From contig JACKIL010000003.1 in NCBI GenBank assembly GCA_020638525.1, positions 1 to 64,000 of the forward strand: a stretch of DNA of 64,000 nucleotides, written 5' to 3'. This DNA is from Caulobacterales bacterium. GTDB lineage: Bacteria; Pseudomonadota; Alphaproteobacteria; Caulobacterales; Parvularculaceae. The notes beneath the pieces are model-generated. The model saw only the letters and a list, made by a program, of their open reading frames with translations. It was not told the DNA's origin and made no database searches. The translations under genes were made by a program, and so were the position numbers. Shown here piece by piece: positions 19,689 to 28,565 of this stretch. The stretch's first letter is position 1, and the number at the start of each line of letters is the position of its first letter.

Positions 19689-20420
19689 TCACTTCAACAC
19701 GCAGGAAGCAAGCCCGTCATAGCGCACGCGATCCATCCGTTTGCGGAGCATTGAGGCGCGCCCACGTACATAGGGCCCCGGCGGGTCGACGCGCCATTTA
19801 TTGGGGCTCGGCAGAACAGCGGCGAGAAGCGCGGCTTCGTCTTTCGTCAGGTCCTTCGCGCTCTTGCCGAAACGCGCCTGCGCGGCGGCTTCCGCGCCGA
19901 AGAGACCGTCACCCCATTCGGCGACGTTCAGATAGACTTCCATGATGCGCCGCTTCGGCCAGAAGGTCTCCATCACGATGGTGAACCAGGCTTCGGCGCC
20001 CTTGCGCGCCCAGCCGCCGCCATTCCAGAGGAAGGCGTTCTTCGCTGTCTGCTGCGAGATCGTTGAAGCGCCGCGCTGTTTGCCGCCGCGCTTTCGTTCA
20101 TCGAGCGCTGCGTCAATCGCCGAAAAGTCGATGCCGTTATGAAGGCAGAAGCGCGAATCCTCCGCCGCGATCACGGCGTAGATGAGGTTCGGCGAGATGT
20201 CTTCGAGCTTCGTCCAGGGATGGATGATGACATCGCCCCCGAGCTTCCTGTCGAGCATGACGAGCGTGCCGGGCGGCGGCGCGAATCGATAGGCGCCGAC
20301 CCAGAGGAGCGAGCCGAAGAAGAGCGCGACAAACGCCCAAGCTGAAATGTGCGCGGCTTTCATACCCCACGCACGCCACTGCGCCGCGCTTGGCGACTTT
20401 CGTTTCCTTTTGCGAGCCAC
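19689..20420 (-). CDS. mtgA: Monofunctional peptidoglycan glycosyltransferase
   Basis: MtgA polymerises lipid II into glycan strands without a transpeptidase domain. The 243-residue protein has one N-terminal membrane helix (ISAWAFVALFFGSLLWVGAY). The glycosyltransferase family 51 motifs follow: IAAEDSRFCLHNGID with the catalytic glutamate near residue 90, GASTISQQTAKN, RRIMEVYLNVAEWG and the late EAALLAAVLPSPNKW. The gene lies between DUF1761 (with a terminator between) and the ABM-like gene. Confidence 0.95.
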   Translation of the reverse strand: MARKRKRKSPSAAQWRAWGMKAAHISAWAFVALFFGSLLWVGAYRFAPPPGTLVMLDRKLGGDVIIHPWTKLEDISPNLIYAVIAAEDSRFCLHNGIDFSAIDAALDERKRGGKQRGASTISQQTAKNAFLWNGGGWARKGAEAWFTIVMETFWPKRRIMEVYLNVAEWGDGLFGAEAAAQARFGKSAKDLTKDEAALLAAVLPSPNKWRVDPPGPYVRGRASMLRKRMDRVRYDGLASCVLK

Positions 20421-20446
20421 GTCTTTTCCGAACGCCCCTCAACGAA

Positions 20447-20469
20447 AAGGGGCGGACGCGCCGCCCCTT
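20447..20469 (-). terminator. Intrinsic terminator after the DUF1761 gene
   Basis: On the minus strand AAGGGGCGG and CCGCCCCTT form a long GC stem followed by TTCGTT. It lies 26 bases past the DUF1761 stop and before mtgA, so glyQ-side transcripts may end here. Confidence 0.6.
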
Positions 20470-20494
20470 CTCCAAGGCTTATAGCCGATCGGGG

Positions 20495-20908
20495 TCAGGC
20501 TTTCATCAGCGACAGAATGGCCGCGCTCGCAACCCAGCCGACGAGCAGGTGGCTCGCATCGATCATCAGAAGCGTTGAATCGTGCGCCGTGAGGTAGAGG
20601 TAGTTGTAGCAGGTGAACGGCAGGGCGAAGACGAGCCAGAGTATCGCCGCCGTGATCTTCGAATTGACGAGGCCGGTCACGCCCTTCCACTTCAGGACGA
20701 GGCCGATGCCGACGACCTGCATCACCGTGATGACGAAACCTCCGACCATCCAGACCGGGCTTTCGTTCTGAGCCGCTTCCGGCGTCACGCTGTGCGCCGC
20801 CATCCACGCATCGGAGAAGATGATCCCGTACCAGAGAAAGCCGACGAACCAGAACGCAACCGACGCGACAAGCACTGCAAGAACATTCAGTCCAAAGAGC
20901 TTGGGCAT
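20495..20908 (-). CDS. DUF1761 membrane protein
   Basis: The 137-residue protein has four membrane helices and the DUF1761 pattern: a first helix ending in FWFVGFLWYGIIFSDAW, a second VGGFVITVMQVVGIGLVLKW, and a last DASHLLVGWVASAAILSLM. The family is widespread and uncharacterised. It follows the GFA gene by 93 bases and ends at an intrinsic terminator. Confidence 0.82.
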   Translation of the reverse strand: MPKLFGLNVLAVLVASVAFWFVGFLWYGIIFSDAWMAAHSVTPEAAQNESPVWMVGGFVITVMQVVGIGLVLKWKGVTGLVNSKITAAILWLVFALPFTCYNYLYLTAHDSTLLMIDASHLLVGWVASAAILSLMKA

Positions 20909-21001
20909 TTCCCGCCTCCTCAGTTTTATTGTGGAGTCAGGATACGGAGCTTCTCGAAAGCGCGCAATGTGCTGTAAACGGAGCGGTTTACCGCAAGGCG
21001 A

Positions 21002-21457
21002 TCAGAACCGGCCTTGCGCGCGAAACGCTTCTACAAAGGGCGCATAGTCTGTCGGCTGACGCTCGGCGGTGATCGCGCCGAATTTCACCCAGGGCTGCGC
21101 GCTTTTCGTCCAGATATCGCCGACAGGCTCGACCCAGCTCGTATCGTCGAGCGTGCCGGCGCGAAGACTTAAAACGCCAAGAGAGGGCGTTTGCCCATGC
21201 GCGATGCGCGAGCCGCAATCGCCGCAGAACCAGCCGAAACGGTGCGAGCCCGCATCGGACGTCCATTCGACTTTCTTCGGTTCGCCCTTGGTGAATTCAA
21301 AGGCGGATTCCGGGATCGCCGCTGACACAACGAACGCGCTGCCGGTGATTTTCTGACAGTTCGTGCAATGACAATTATAGATCATCAGCGGCGCAGCGGA
21401 GAGCCGGTAGCGCAGCCGCCCGCAATGGCAGCCGCCTTCTTGCGGAAGTGCAGTCAT
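21002..21457 (-). CDS. GFA (CENP-V) family zinc protein
   Basis: This 151-residue protein has the GFA zinc-binding cysteines in order: GGCHCGRLRY, YNCHCTNCQKITGSAF, and FCGDCGSRI. These match the Gfa/CENP-V fold, named after a glutathione-dependent formaldehyde-activating enzyme whose activity is disputed for most members. The last part (TSWVEPVGDIWTKSAQPWV) is the common family tail. A function in glutathione-adduct handling is possible, but the sequence does not fix it. It lies 163 bases downstream of glyQ; that gap holds nothing I recognise. Confidence 0.88.
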   Translation of the reverse strand: MTALPQEGGCHCGRLRYRLSAAPLMIYNCHCTNCQKITGSAFVVSAAIPESAFEFTKGEPKKVEWTSDAGSHRFGWFCGDCGSRIAHGQTPSLGVLSLRAGTLDDTSWVEPVGDIWTKSAQPWVKFGAITAERQPTDYAPFVEAFRAQGRF

Positions 21458-21620
21458 GAAAGTCTCCCATGTCGCGCTATTCGGCGCTCATGCGCAGCGC
21501 CTTTCAAGAGCACCCTGCCACAGCCAGGGAGCGCTGCGAACAAAGAAAGGCAGAAGACCTGTTGAATTCGCCGTGATCGGGAAGACCGTCGCGATTAAAG
21601 AGGAACGTCGCGCGGATGCG

Positions 21621-22562
21621 TCAGCGCGCCGCTTCGTAATCGACGACGCCCGCGCCCGCAGTGCGCCCTTGCGGGCTTTCGAGCCACGCTTCGCAGCAGG
21701 CTTTCGCGAGCGTTCTGACGCGCAGGATGTAGGACTGGCGCTCGGCGACGGAGATGACGCCGCGCGCGTCGAGCAGATTGAAGAGGTGCGAAGCCTTGAT
21801 GCACTGGTCGTAAGCCGGCAGCGCATAGGATTTGCCGCGCTCTTTGCCCGCCGCGATGATGGCGAGGCATGCGGTCTCCGCTTCCTTGAACTGATCCAGC
21901 AGAACGTCCGTGTTCGCGAGTTCGAAATTGTAGCCCGAGAACTCGACTTCCTGCTGATGAAAGACGTCGCCATAGGTGACGGCGAGATCGCCCTTGGCCC
22001 CGTTGAAGTCGAGATCGAAACCGTTGTCGACGCCCTGCACATACATGGCGAGGCGCTCAAGCCCGTAGGTGATCTCGCCCGTCACCGGCTTGCAGTCGAA
22101 GCCGCCGACCTGCTGGAAGTAGGTGAACTGCGTCACTTCCATGCCGTCGCACCAGACTTCCCAGCCGAGCCCCCACGCGCCGAGCGTCGGGCTTTCCCAG
22201 TCGTCTTCGACGAAGCGAATGTCGTGCACGGAGCGATCGACGCCGATCGCGTCGAGCGAACCGAGATAGAGCTCCTGAATGTTGTCGGGGCTCGGCTTCA
22301 GCACGACCTGGAACTGGTAATAGTGCTGGAAGCGATTGGGGTTCGCGCCATAGCGCCCGTCCGTCGGGCGCCGGCAAGGCTGCACATAGGCCGCGCGCCA
22401 GGGCTTCGGCCCGAGCGAGCGAAGCGTCGTCGCGGGGTGAAAGGTCCCCGCCCCCATCTCCATGTCGTAGGGCTGCAAAATGACGCATCCCTGCTGCGCC
22501 CAGTATTGCTGGAGCGTCAGGATGAGCCCCTGAAAGGACTGATCGGGGGAGTTCTTCGCCAT
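21621..22562 (-). CDS. glyQ: Glycyl-tRNA synthetase alpha subunit
   Basis: GlyQ is the catalytic class-II subunit of bacterial glycyl-tRNA synthetase. The 313-residue product has the family blocks in order: FQGLILTLQQYWAQQGC, MEMGAGTFHPATTLR, PNRFQHYYQFQVVLKPSP, DDWESPTLGAWGLGWEVW, DGMEVTQFTYFQQVGG and ITYGLERLAMYVQGV. Length is normal and the start at 22562 is clear. Its partner glyS lies 3.5 kb downstream with eight genes, and at least one terminator, between them. The usual order is glyQ followed directly by glyS. Confidence 0.97.
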   Translation of the reverse strand: MAKNSPDQSFQGLILTLQQYWAQQGCVILQPYDMEMGAGTFHPATTLRSLGPKPWRAAYVQPCRRPTDGRYGANPNRFQHYYQFQVVLKPSPDNIQELYLGSLDAIGVDRSVHDIRFVEDDWESPTLGAWGLGWEVWCDGMEVTQFTYFQQVGGFDCKPVTGEITYGLERLAMYVQGVDNGFDLDFNGAKGDLAVTYGDVFHQQEVEFSGYNFELANTDVLLDQFKEAETACLAIIAAGKERGKSYALPAYDQCIKASHLFNLLDARGVISVAERQSYILRVRTLAKACCEAWLESPQGRTAGAGVVDYEAAR

Positions 22563-22823
22563 TTCTCAAGCCTCGCCAAAAAGCGCGGCGGAAGCTAGGC
22601 GGGGCTGGCGGCGCGGTCAAGAAAGGGGCGCGGGAACCATTGCGGTTCTACCGCATTGACTTGGCGGTTACGAACTGCCTGATACGATTATCTCTTGGGG
22701 GAGCGGGAGAGCATTGGCTGCATCGCTGTCTGCGGCCGATGTGAGAGCGAAAAGTATAGCGTTGTGACGACACCGCCCCCAGCCCGCCCAGGCGAGAAAG
22801 AGCGCGCCGCGCCGGATAATCCG

Positions 22824-24500
22824 ATGCGCCTTCTCGACCTGCTCGACAGCGCCTACGCCGCGCCGAATGAGCCAGAGCGCTTCGACGAGCTGATGGAGGC
22901 GGCCAAGCGCTATTTCTTCAAGACAGGCGGCGAGGAGCTCGCGGCCGACATTCCCCACGCCGTCGAATTTGACGGCCGTCTCGCCCCGCATATCGACCGC
23001 ATCCAATCCATGCTCGACGCGACTTCCCTTGCGCCGGCGGGAAGATCCGCATCGGCCTATGGGCGGTTCACGCTCGCCGCGGGCGGGCGCGTGATAGAAG
23101 GAAACGAAGCGGCGAGCCGATATTTTTCCGCGCGCTTTCCTTGCGATCTGACGGCGCTCGATCTCGACCCTGCATCGCGCAAGCGCCTTTCGGCCGCGCT
23201 CGCAGACAAGAGCAGTGGCGAGGAACCGATCATCATTCGCCTCGAAGGTCAGGAACAGCCGAATACGGCGATCGCGCTTTGCCGCCGCACCGGCGAGGGC
23301 GCGGGCGCCCGGCTTGAATGTTCCCTCTCGCATGTCGTCTGGACGGATGAGCTTGTCAGCGCCGTCGGCGAAGCGCTTGGCCTTTCCGAAGCTGAAGCGG
23401 GCGTTCTCTCCGGATTGCTCCGCGGGCTTTCTCACGCCGAGATCGCCGAAGAACGCGGGCGCGCCGCCGATACGGTGAAAGCGCAGGCGAAGTCGATCCT
23501 CAGAAAGTCCGGCGCTGAGCGGATGAGCGACGTCATCCATCTTGCGACGAGCGTTGCGTTTCTCCTCAAGACGGCGCAGCGCGACCCGGCGGCGAGCGCA
23601 AGCGCGCGCCCGGCGGGCGCGAGCGAAGAGCGACGCTTCAAGGCCGCAAACGGAAGAATTGTCAGCTATTACGCCTATGGCGCAAAGCGCGGCGCGCCGG
23701 TTCTCTATTTCCACGGCTCGCTACAGGGCCCGTTCTTTCTCAATTCATTCGTAAACGGACTAAATGATCTTGGCGCGACGCTTTACGGCCCCTCGCGCCC
23801 CGGCTTCGGCGGGACGGACCCGGCGCGCAAAGGCGAGAGCTATGACGGAGCGACCGTCAGCGACATCGCGGAGATCTGCGTCCGCGAGAAACTCGACGAC
23901 ATCCTGCTGCTCGTTCAGCAGGGCGGCGTCAGCCACGCCTATCGCGCGGCGGCTACGCTCGGCGAGCGCGTGAAAGGCATGATCATGGTCGGCGGCGGCG
24001 TGCCGATCGACGAAGTAGCGCATCTGCCGACAATGGACCGCTATACGCGGATCGCAGCCGCCGCCGTCAAACACGCGCCCGCCGTGATGGAGCTCATCAC
24101 GCGGATTGCAATTTCGGTCTTCAAGCGGCGTGGCTACCGCCGGTTCCTCGAAGATTACTTCGCGGGCTCGCCCGCCGACCTCGCTGCGCTTTCGGATCCC
24201 GAACTCTACGCGATCATGGAGCGCGGTCTCGACCACCTCATCGCGCACGGGCCGAAAACTTTCGTCTCCGACGGCGCCGCGCAAATGGCCGACTGGCGGG
24301 AAGATTTCGAACGCGTCAAAGCGCGCGCGTTCTGGCTCCACGCGGAGGACGACCCGATTCTCCCTGCCCGGTTCGTGCAGGAATGGGTGCGAGCCCGAAC
24401 CAACCACCCTGTCGAGACAGCGCCTGAGGGCGGCTATAATTTTATCCACAGGCGCAGCGACCTCGTGCTCGCCACCATTGAAGAAGCGCTCGCCTGGTAG
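22824..24500 (+). CDS. LuxR-type HTH fused to an alpha/beta-hydrolase fold lacking its nucleophile
   Basis: The protein (558 residues from ATG 22824) joins three parts. The N-terminal 180 residues are of unknown type. A LuxR-type helix-turn-helix lies at about 185-240 (LSEAEAGVLSGLLRGLSHAEIAEERG..., ADTVKAQAKSILRKSG). An alpha/beta-hydrolase fold covers about 270-558. The acid DD (509-510, HAEDDPIL) and the histidine (about 542, NFIHRRSD) are in place, but the nucleophile elbow reads VQQGGVSHAY, with Gln 366 where serine should be. It is therefore probably a ligand sensor rather than an esterase. The start is uncertain: GTG 22764 and TTG 22695 are in frame and no start has a good ribosome site. 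The gene is divergent from glyQ. Confidence 0.8.
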   Translation: MRLLDLLDSAYAAPNEPERFDELMEAAKRYFFKTGGEELAADIPHAVEFDGRLAPHIDRIQSMLDATSLAPAGRSASAYGRFTLAAGGRVIEGNEAASRYFSARFPCDLTALDLDPASRKRLSAALADKSSGEEPIIIRLEGQEQPNTAIALCRRTGEGAGARLECSLSHVVWTDELVSAVGEALGLSEAEAGVLSGLLRGLSHAEIAEERGRAADTVKAQAKSILRKSGAERMSDVIHLATSVAFLLKTAQRDPAASASARPAGASEERRFKAANGRIVSYYAYGAKRGAPVLYFHGSLQGPFFLNSFVNGLNDLGATLYGPSRPGFGGTDPARKGESYDGATVSDIAEICVREKLDDILLLVQQGGVSHAYRAAATLGERVKGMIMVGGGVPIDEVAHLPTMDRYTRIAAAAVKHAPAVMELITRIAISVFKRRGYRRFLEDYFAGSPADLAALSDPELYAIMERGLDHLIAHGPKTFVSDGAAQMADWREDFERVKARAFWLHAEDDPILPARFVQEWVRARTNHPVETAPEGGYNFIHRRSDLVLATIEEALAW

Positions 24501-24657
24501 GCGCTCTCCCTGATTTCCGGACCCGTTTAACCCTCAAGGGTGACGCCATCGCGCGCCGCCCGTTCTAGTTTCGCCCCGACCTCGGGACGCCGCCCAAAAG
24601 CGGCCTTCCGCCGGAATGCGAGTCCTCTGGGGAGAGGCGGCCGCAGGGGGGAGAATT

Positions 24658-24721
24658 AGAACGGCCCCTGCCGTTCTGATGACGGGGGGACCGGCGCGAG
24701 GCCCATCCGTGCGCCGGTCCC
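24658..24721. terminator. Pair of strong hairpins between convergent genes
   Basis: AGAACGGC/GCCGTTCT (24658-24677) and GGGACCGGCGC/GCGCCGGTCCC (24687-24721) are perfect stems in the gap between the LuxR-hydrolase gene and the TPR-like gene. The second has TTCTC after it on the plus strand. They most likely serve as a bidirectional terminator. A small structured RNA is possible, but nothing else supports it. Confidence 0.55.
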
Positions 24722-24761
24722 TTCTCATCCGGGTTCTATCTGAAATGGAAAGAGAAAGCCG

Positions 24762-25880
24762 TCAGAGCTTCGCCATCGCCTCGACGATGCGGTCGGACTC
24801 GGCGATCGGCGGGAGCGCGTTCAGCGCGTCCTGAAAATATTTGCGCGCGACGCCCTTCTCGCCAGCCTTCGCGGCGATCAGCGCGCGCCCGACGAGCGCT
24901 TCGTAATTGTCGGGCGTATATTCAAGAAGGCGGATGAAGACGCCGTCGGCCTTTTCGAGATCGCCGGCTATCGCCGAACAGAACCCGACATTCACCATCG
25001 CTTCGAGCGCCCAGGCGTCGCTGCGAAGGCGCGCTTCCGAGCCGCCGCATTCGGCTGGGCCGAAGCGCTTGCCGAGAATTTCCTGGGCGGCGGCCGCGAT
25101 GTCGACATCGGAGCCGATGAGCGCCGCCGCTTTGTCGCGGTCGATGATCGGGCGCGGGCCTTCCGACTTTTTCACGGGCGCGCCGAAGGGCTGCATGTCG
25201 ACGGGCGGCGCGAAACGCTCCGGCGGAGCGAACCGTGCAAAGACGAGACGCTCGTCCGGCGCATCGCGCAGCGCCGGCGCAGATACAGACGCCGCCTCGT
25301 CGCTCTCGCCATTGCGGAGCGCCGGCGCGCTCGCCATTCGCTCGGGAGCCGCTTTGGCGGGCGAGGTTGCGGCCTGTTTCTCCTGCGTCGGCGCTTTCGG
25401 CTTCGATGAAGGCGCGCCGTTCGCGATCTTGGCGACGCCGGCCTTGCCGCCAGCAAACTCAAGATCGATGCAGGAAGCCGGAGAATGGTCGATCTCGCAG
25501 CGCTTGATCGAGGCGCGCAGAATTGCGGCCTCGGCTTCAATCGTCAGCGTCGAACCGCCTTCGACCGGCATGAACCGCAGGCCCGTCGCATTGTGACTGC
25601 GGCCTGCAAGGTTGACGTCGAGCGCGCTCTGAACGCCTGGCAGGAAGAAGACGCCGCTCGCGCGCGCGGCGACGCGGCATTCGCCACGGCAGATGAGCGC
25701 GACGCGCAGGAGATTGTCCCGCTCGCCGACCTGTACGTCCTCAATGACATTCTGGCCGGCGCCCGCGCGCGTGCTCGCCACGCCCGCAGCAACGCCTTGA
25801 GCAGCCGCGCCCGCCGCCGCGAAGGCGATGATCGCGACCGCTGGCGCGAGCGGCGCTAGCGACATGAGGCGGCGGTTCAT
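24762..25880 (-). CDS. Exported TPR-like protein
   Basis: A 372-residue protein with a signal peptide (LAPAVAIIAFAAAGAAAQG). Its first domain contains two cysteine pairs (ICRGEC and KRCEIDHSPASC). A Pro/Ala/Lys-rich linker follows at about residues 155-235. The C-terminal helical region (MVNVGFCSAIAGDLEKADGVFIRLLEYTPDNYEALVGRALIA) fits tetratricopeptide repeats. I do not recognise a named family. The domain order suggests a periplasmic scaffold or binding protein. It stands alone. Confidence 0.68.
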   Translation of the reverse strand: MNRRLMSLAPLAPAVAIIAFAAAGAAAQGVAAGVASTRAGAGQNVIEDVQVGERDNLLRVALICRGECRVAARASGVFFLPGVQSALDVNLAGRSHNATGLRFMPVEGGSTLTIEAEAAILRASIKRCEIDHSPASCIDLEFAGGKAGVAKIANGAPSSKPKAPTQEKQAATSPAKAAPERMASAPALRNGESDEAASVSAPALRDAPDERLVFARFAPPERFAPPVDMQPFGAPVKKSEGPRPIIDRDKAAALIGSDVDIAAAAQEILGKRFGPAECGGSEARLRSDAWALEAMVNVGFCSAIAGDLEKADGVFIRLLEYTPDNYEALVGRALIAAKAGEKGVARKYFQDALNALPPIAESDRIVEAMAKL

Positions 25881-26032
25881 AAAACGAGATCCTGCTGGTG
25901 CGACCGGGAAACCCTTGTGAGAGTCGGCTCGCCGGTCAACGAGGAGCGGCGATTATAAGTAACGCACGTTGACGGCGGCGAGCCGGGCGCGCCCCACCGG
26001 AGCCATGAGCGAAGAGAATTCGCGCCAGATCC

Positions 26033-26064
26033 AAAAAAAAGCGGGCGCCCGAAGGCACCCGCTT
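26033..26064 (-). terminator. Intrinsic terminator of the Ser/Arg/Gly-rich protein gene
   Basis: On the minus strand GCGGGTGCC-TTCG-GGCGCCCGC forms a stem with a stable tetraloop, followed at once by eight T. It lies 27 bases past the stop codon of the exported repeat protein. Confidence 0.9.
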
Positions 26065-26090
26065 GTTTTGCGCTTTATAAGCGGTCCGCC

Positions 26091-27245
26091 TTACCAGGTG
26101 CGGTAGACGCGGCGGCTGCCCGGACGGATGTAGCCGTAGCCCCAGTCGTCATAGCAGAGCAGCGCCAGCTCTTCGTAGCGCCGGCCGCGGCGATAGAAGG
26201 TCTGCGACACGACTTCGCAATCGCCCACATAGCCATAGGGGAAAAAGTCGTAGCCGTAGCTCACCAACAGCCAGCCGAGCGGGCTGTAGCCGGAGTTGTA
26301 GATGAAAACGCTTCGGCGCGAATCCCAGTAGCCATGGGCGCGACGCGGCCCGTAGCCGGAATAACGCCGACGGTCGGCGCGGTAATAAGTTCCGTGACTC
26401 GCATAACGGCCCGAGTCGCGCCGGTTGTCATAGCGGCCATCGCCCCGGCCGCCCCGGCGGTTGTCGTAATGGCGATCCCGGCCGTCCCGACGGTTGTCGT
26501 AATGGCGATCGCGATCGGACCGGCTGCTTGAATAACGGCGATCCGACCCGCCGGAGCTTCCGCCCCGGCTGTCGCCGCGATGCTCGTCGCCGCGCCGGTC
26601 GCTGCTGCGATAGCCGCTGCGCCCGCTATCGCCCCGCCGCTCGCTGCTGCTCGAGCCGCTCGAACGGCGTTCTTCCGAACCTGAACGGCGCGTGTCGCCA
26701 TCTGTGCCGCGATCGCCCGGTTCGCCTCGCCGGCTGCTGCTCCGCTGTCCGCTGCTTCTTTGCCCGCTGCTTCGGCTGTCGCCGCGATCGTCGCTCCTGG
26801 ATCCGCCAGATCGGCCGCTGCCGCTCCTCGAACCACGATCGCCGCCGCTGCGAGAACCGCCGCTGCTGCGCGATCCGCGATCGTCTCCGCGAGACCTGCC
26901 GCTGCTGCGCGATCCGCGGTCGTCTCCACGAGACCTGCCGCTGCTCCGAGAGCCACGGTCGTCCGCGCGAGATCTGCCGCTGCTGCGAGAGCCGCGGTCG
27001 CCGCCGCCGCTGCGGCCGGAACTGCGTTGACCGGAGCCGCGGTCGCGATCGCCACGATCGACCTGAAGCGACAAGGCCTGGCCGGCCGCAATAGCGACAA
27101 GACCTGCGCCTTCCTTCACGAGGGCGCCGATCGCTATGTCTTGGTTGATGTCTACGCCGGACGCCGCTTCCGCGGGCGCCGATATCAGCATGACGGCGAG
27201 GAATGCCGCCGCTGTTCCACTTACCCAGTCTCTTATCAAGGGCAT
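26091..27245 (-). CDS. Exported Ser/Arg/Gly/Asp-rich repeat protein
   Basis: The 384-residue protein has a signal peptide (WVSGTAAAFLAVMLISAPAEA) and a short ordered segment with GALVKEGAGLVAIAAGQALSLQ. Then some 200 residues are almost only Ser, Arg, Gly and Asp. They include 13-residue repeats of the type DDRGSRSSGRSRG (about residues 82-140) and later copies of DRHYDNRR. The C-terminal 80 residues are Tyr-rich and folded-looking (YSPLGWLLVSYGYDFFPYG, CEVVSQTFYRRGRRYEELALLCYDDW). Alternating Arg and Asp would make it a polyampholyte. It could bind nucleic acid or acidic polymers outside the cell or act in the envelope. I know no family. Confidence 0.72.
   Translation of the reverse strand: MPLIRDWVSGTAAAFLAVMLISAPAEAASGVDINQDIAIGALVKEGAGLVAIAAGQALSLQVDRGDRDRGSGQRSSGRSGGGDRGSRSSGRSRADDRGSRSSGRSRGDDRGSRSSGRSRGDDRGSRSSGGSRSGGDRGSRSGSGRSGGSRSDDRGDSRSSGQRSSGQRSSSRRGEPGDRGTDGDTRRSGSEERRSSGSSSSERRGDSGRSGYRSSDRRGDEHRGDSRGGSSGGSDRRYSSSRSDRDRHYDNRRDGRDRHYDNRRGGRGDGRYDNRRDSGRYASHGTYYRADRRRYSGYGPRRAHGYWDSRRSVFIYNSGYSPLGWLLVSYGYDFFPYGYVGDCEVVSQTFYRRGRRYEELALLCYDDWGYGYIRPGSRRVYRTW
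26826..27002. repeat. 39-bp tandem repeats inside the exported Ser/Arg/Gly-rich gene
   Basis: Four to five diverged copies of a 39-base unit encode DDRGSRSSGRSRG. They are coding tandem repeats, not spacers of an array, since the copies abut and stay in frame. Confidence 0.7.
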
Positions 27246-27446
27246 GTCGCTTCTCCTGAAGTCGCGCGACGCCCCCTTAATTGCCCAAGCGCACTCTTGC
27301 GGGAATCAACGGCATCGTCAATCAATTCAGGCATCAAATGCGTCGATTCGCGCAAAACAATTGTGGCGAGATTTCGGCGAATGCGGCGGCAATGAGGCGA
27401 AATTGATTTGTAGACGTATCAATTGCTTGGCGCGCGGGCTTAGCGC

Positions 27447-28565
27447 ATGAAGAATTTCCTCGAATTCTTCGCTGGCGGCGGCATGGCGCGCATCGGCCTT
27501 GGCCCCGGCTGGCGCTGCCTCATGGCGAATGATTTCGACGCGATGAAGTGCGCCGCCTATCGCGAGAACTTCGGCGATGACGATCTTGTCGAAGCCGACA
27601 TCGCGTCTCTCGGATTGAAAGACCTTCCGAAAACACGCGCAGACCTCGCATGGGGTTCTTTTCCCTGCCAGGATCTGTCGCTTGCAGGCGCGCGCGCTGG
27701 CTTTTCCGGCGCGCGATCGAGCCTGTTCTTTGAATTCTGGCGCCTGATGGACGCGCTGCGCGCCGCAAGGCGCGCGCCGCGAATCGTCATCGTCGAAAAC
27801 GTGACCGGCCTTCTCACGTCGAATGGCGGCGCCGATTTCGCCGCGATCGTTTCGAAAATGGCGGCGAGCGGCTATCGCGTTTCGGCGATGGTCGTGAATG
27901 CGAGCGCGTTCACGCCGCAATCGCGCCCGCGCCTTTTCATCTTTGGATTCGGCGCGAATGCTGCGCCCGATTTCGCCGCGCGCCCCGAACCCGATGAATA
28001 TACGCCGCAATCGCTCCTCAATACGGTTGACGCGCTGAGCGACGACTGCGCGGGCGCTTGGCGATGGATCGCCGCGCGGCCCTTCAACAAGCGCAACGCC
28101 GCGCTCGCCGATCTTGTCGATGCTGATGCGGAGGACTGGCGCGCGGACCTCGCCGAGCGCGCGCTCTCCATGATGACGCCGCGCCAACGCGCCGTCATCG
28201 ACTCTCTCAAAGCGGATGGCGCGCGCCATATCGGCGCCGCGTTCCGCCGTGTACGGATGGAGAACGGCGTTCGCGCGCAACGTGTCGAAGCGCGGTTCGA
28301 CGGGCTCGCCGGTTGCCTCAGAACGCCAGCCGGCGGTTCATCGCGTCAAATGCTTCTGATGGTCGAGGGCGAAAAGGTTCTGGCGCGCCTCATGGCCCCG
28401 CGCGAGACAGCGCGGCTGATGGGCCTTCCCGAAGACTATCGCCTTCCGAAAAGCGCGAACCAGGCGCTCAAGCTTTGCGGCGACGGCGTTTGCGCGCCGG
28501 TCGTGCGCTGGATCAGCGAAGCGATTGTCGAGCCCGCGCTTGGCGACGCTGCGGCGGCGGCATGA
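27447..28565 (+). CDS. DNA (cytosine-5) methyltransferase
   Basis: The 372-residue enzyme has the C5-methyltransferase motifs in order: FAGGGMARIGLG (motif I, SAM binding), GSFPCQDLS (motif IV, catalytic Cys near residue 74), IVENVTG (VI), QSRPRLFIFG (VIII), a target-recognition region around 180-290, and RLMGLPEDYRLP with the C-terminal GDGVCAPVVRWI (IX/X). The recognition sequence cannot be read from the protein. Its stop overlaps the start of the vsr gene (ATGA). No restriction endonuclease gene lies next to it, so it is either an orphan methylase or the remnant of a restriction system. Confidence 0.95.
   Translation: MKNFLEFFAGGGMARIGLGPGWRCLMANDFDAMKCAAYRENFGDDDLVEADIASLGLKDLPKTRADLAWGSFPCQDLSLAGARAGFSGARSSLFFEFWRLMDALRAARRAPRIVIVENVTGLLTSNGGADFAAIVSKMAASGYRVSAMVVNASAFTPQSRPRLFIFGFGANAAPDFAARPEPDEYTPQSLLNTVDALSDDCAGAWRWIAARPFNKRNAALADLVDADAEDWRADLAERALSMMTPRQRAVIDSLKADGARHIGAAFRRVRMENGVRAQRVEARFDGLAGCLRTPAGGSSRQMLLMVEGEKVLARLMAPRETARLMGLPEDYRLPKSANQALKLCGDGVCAPVVRWISEAIVEPALGDAAAAA

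Noticed and set aside
24658..24721. A structured small RNA with two hairpins
   Set aside because: It sits between convergent genes where terminators are expected, and I see no promoter of its own.
26826..27002. Possible CRISPR-like repeat series
   Set aside because: The repeats are adjacent 39-base units without spacers and encode a regular protein pattern in frame.
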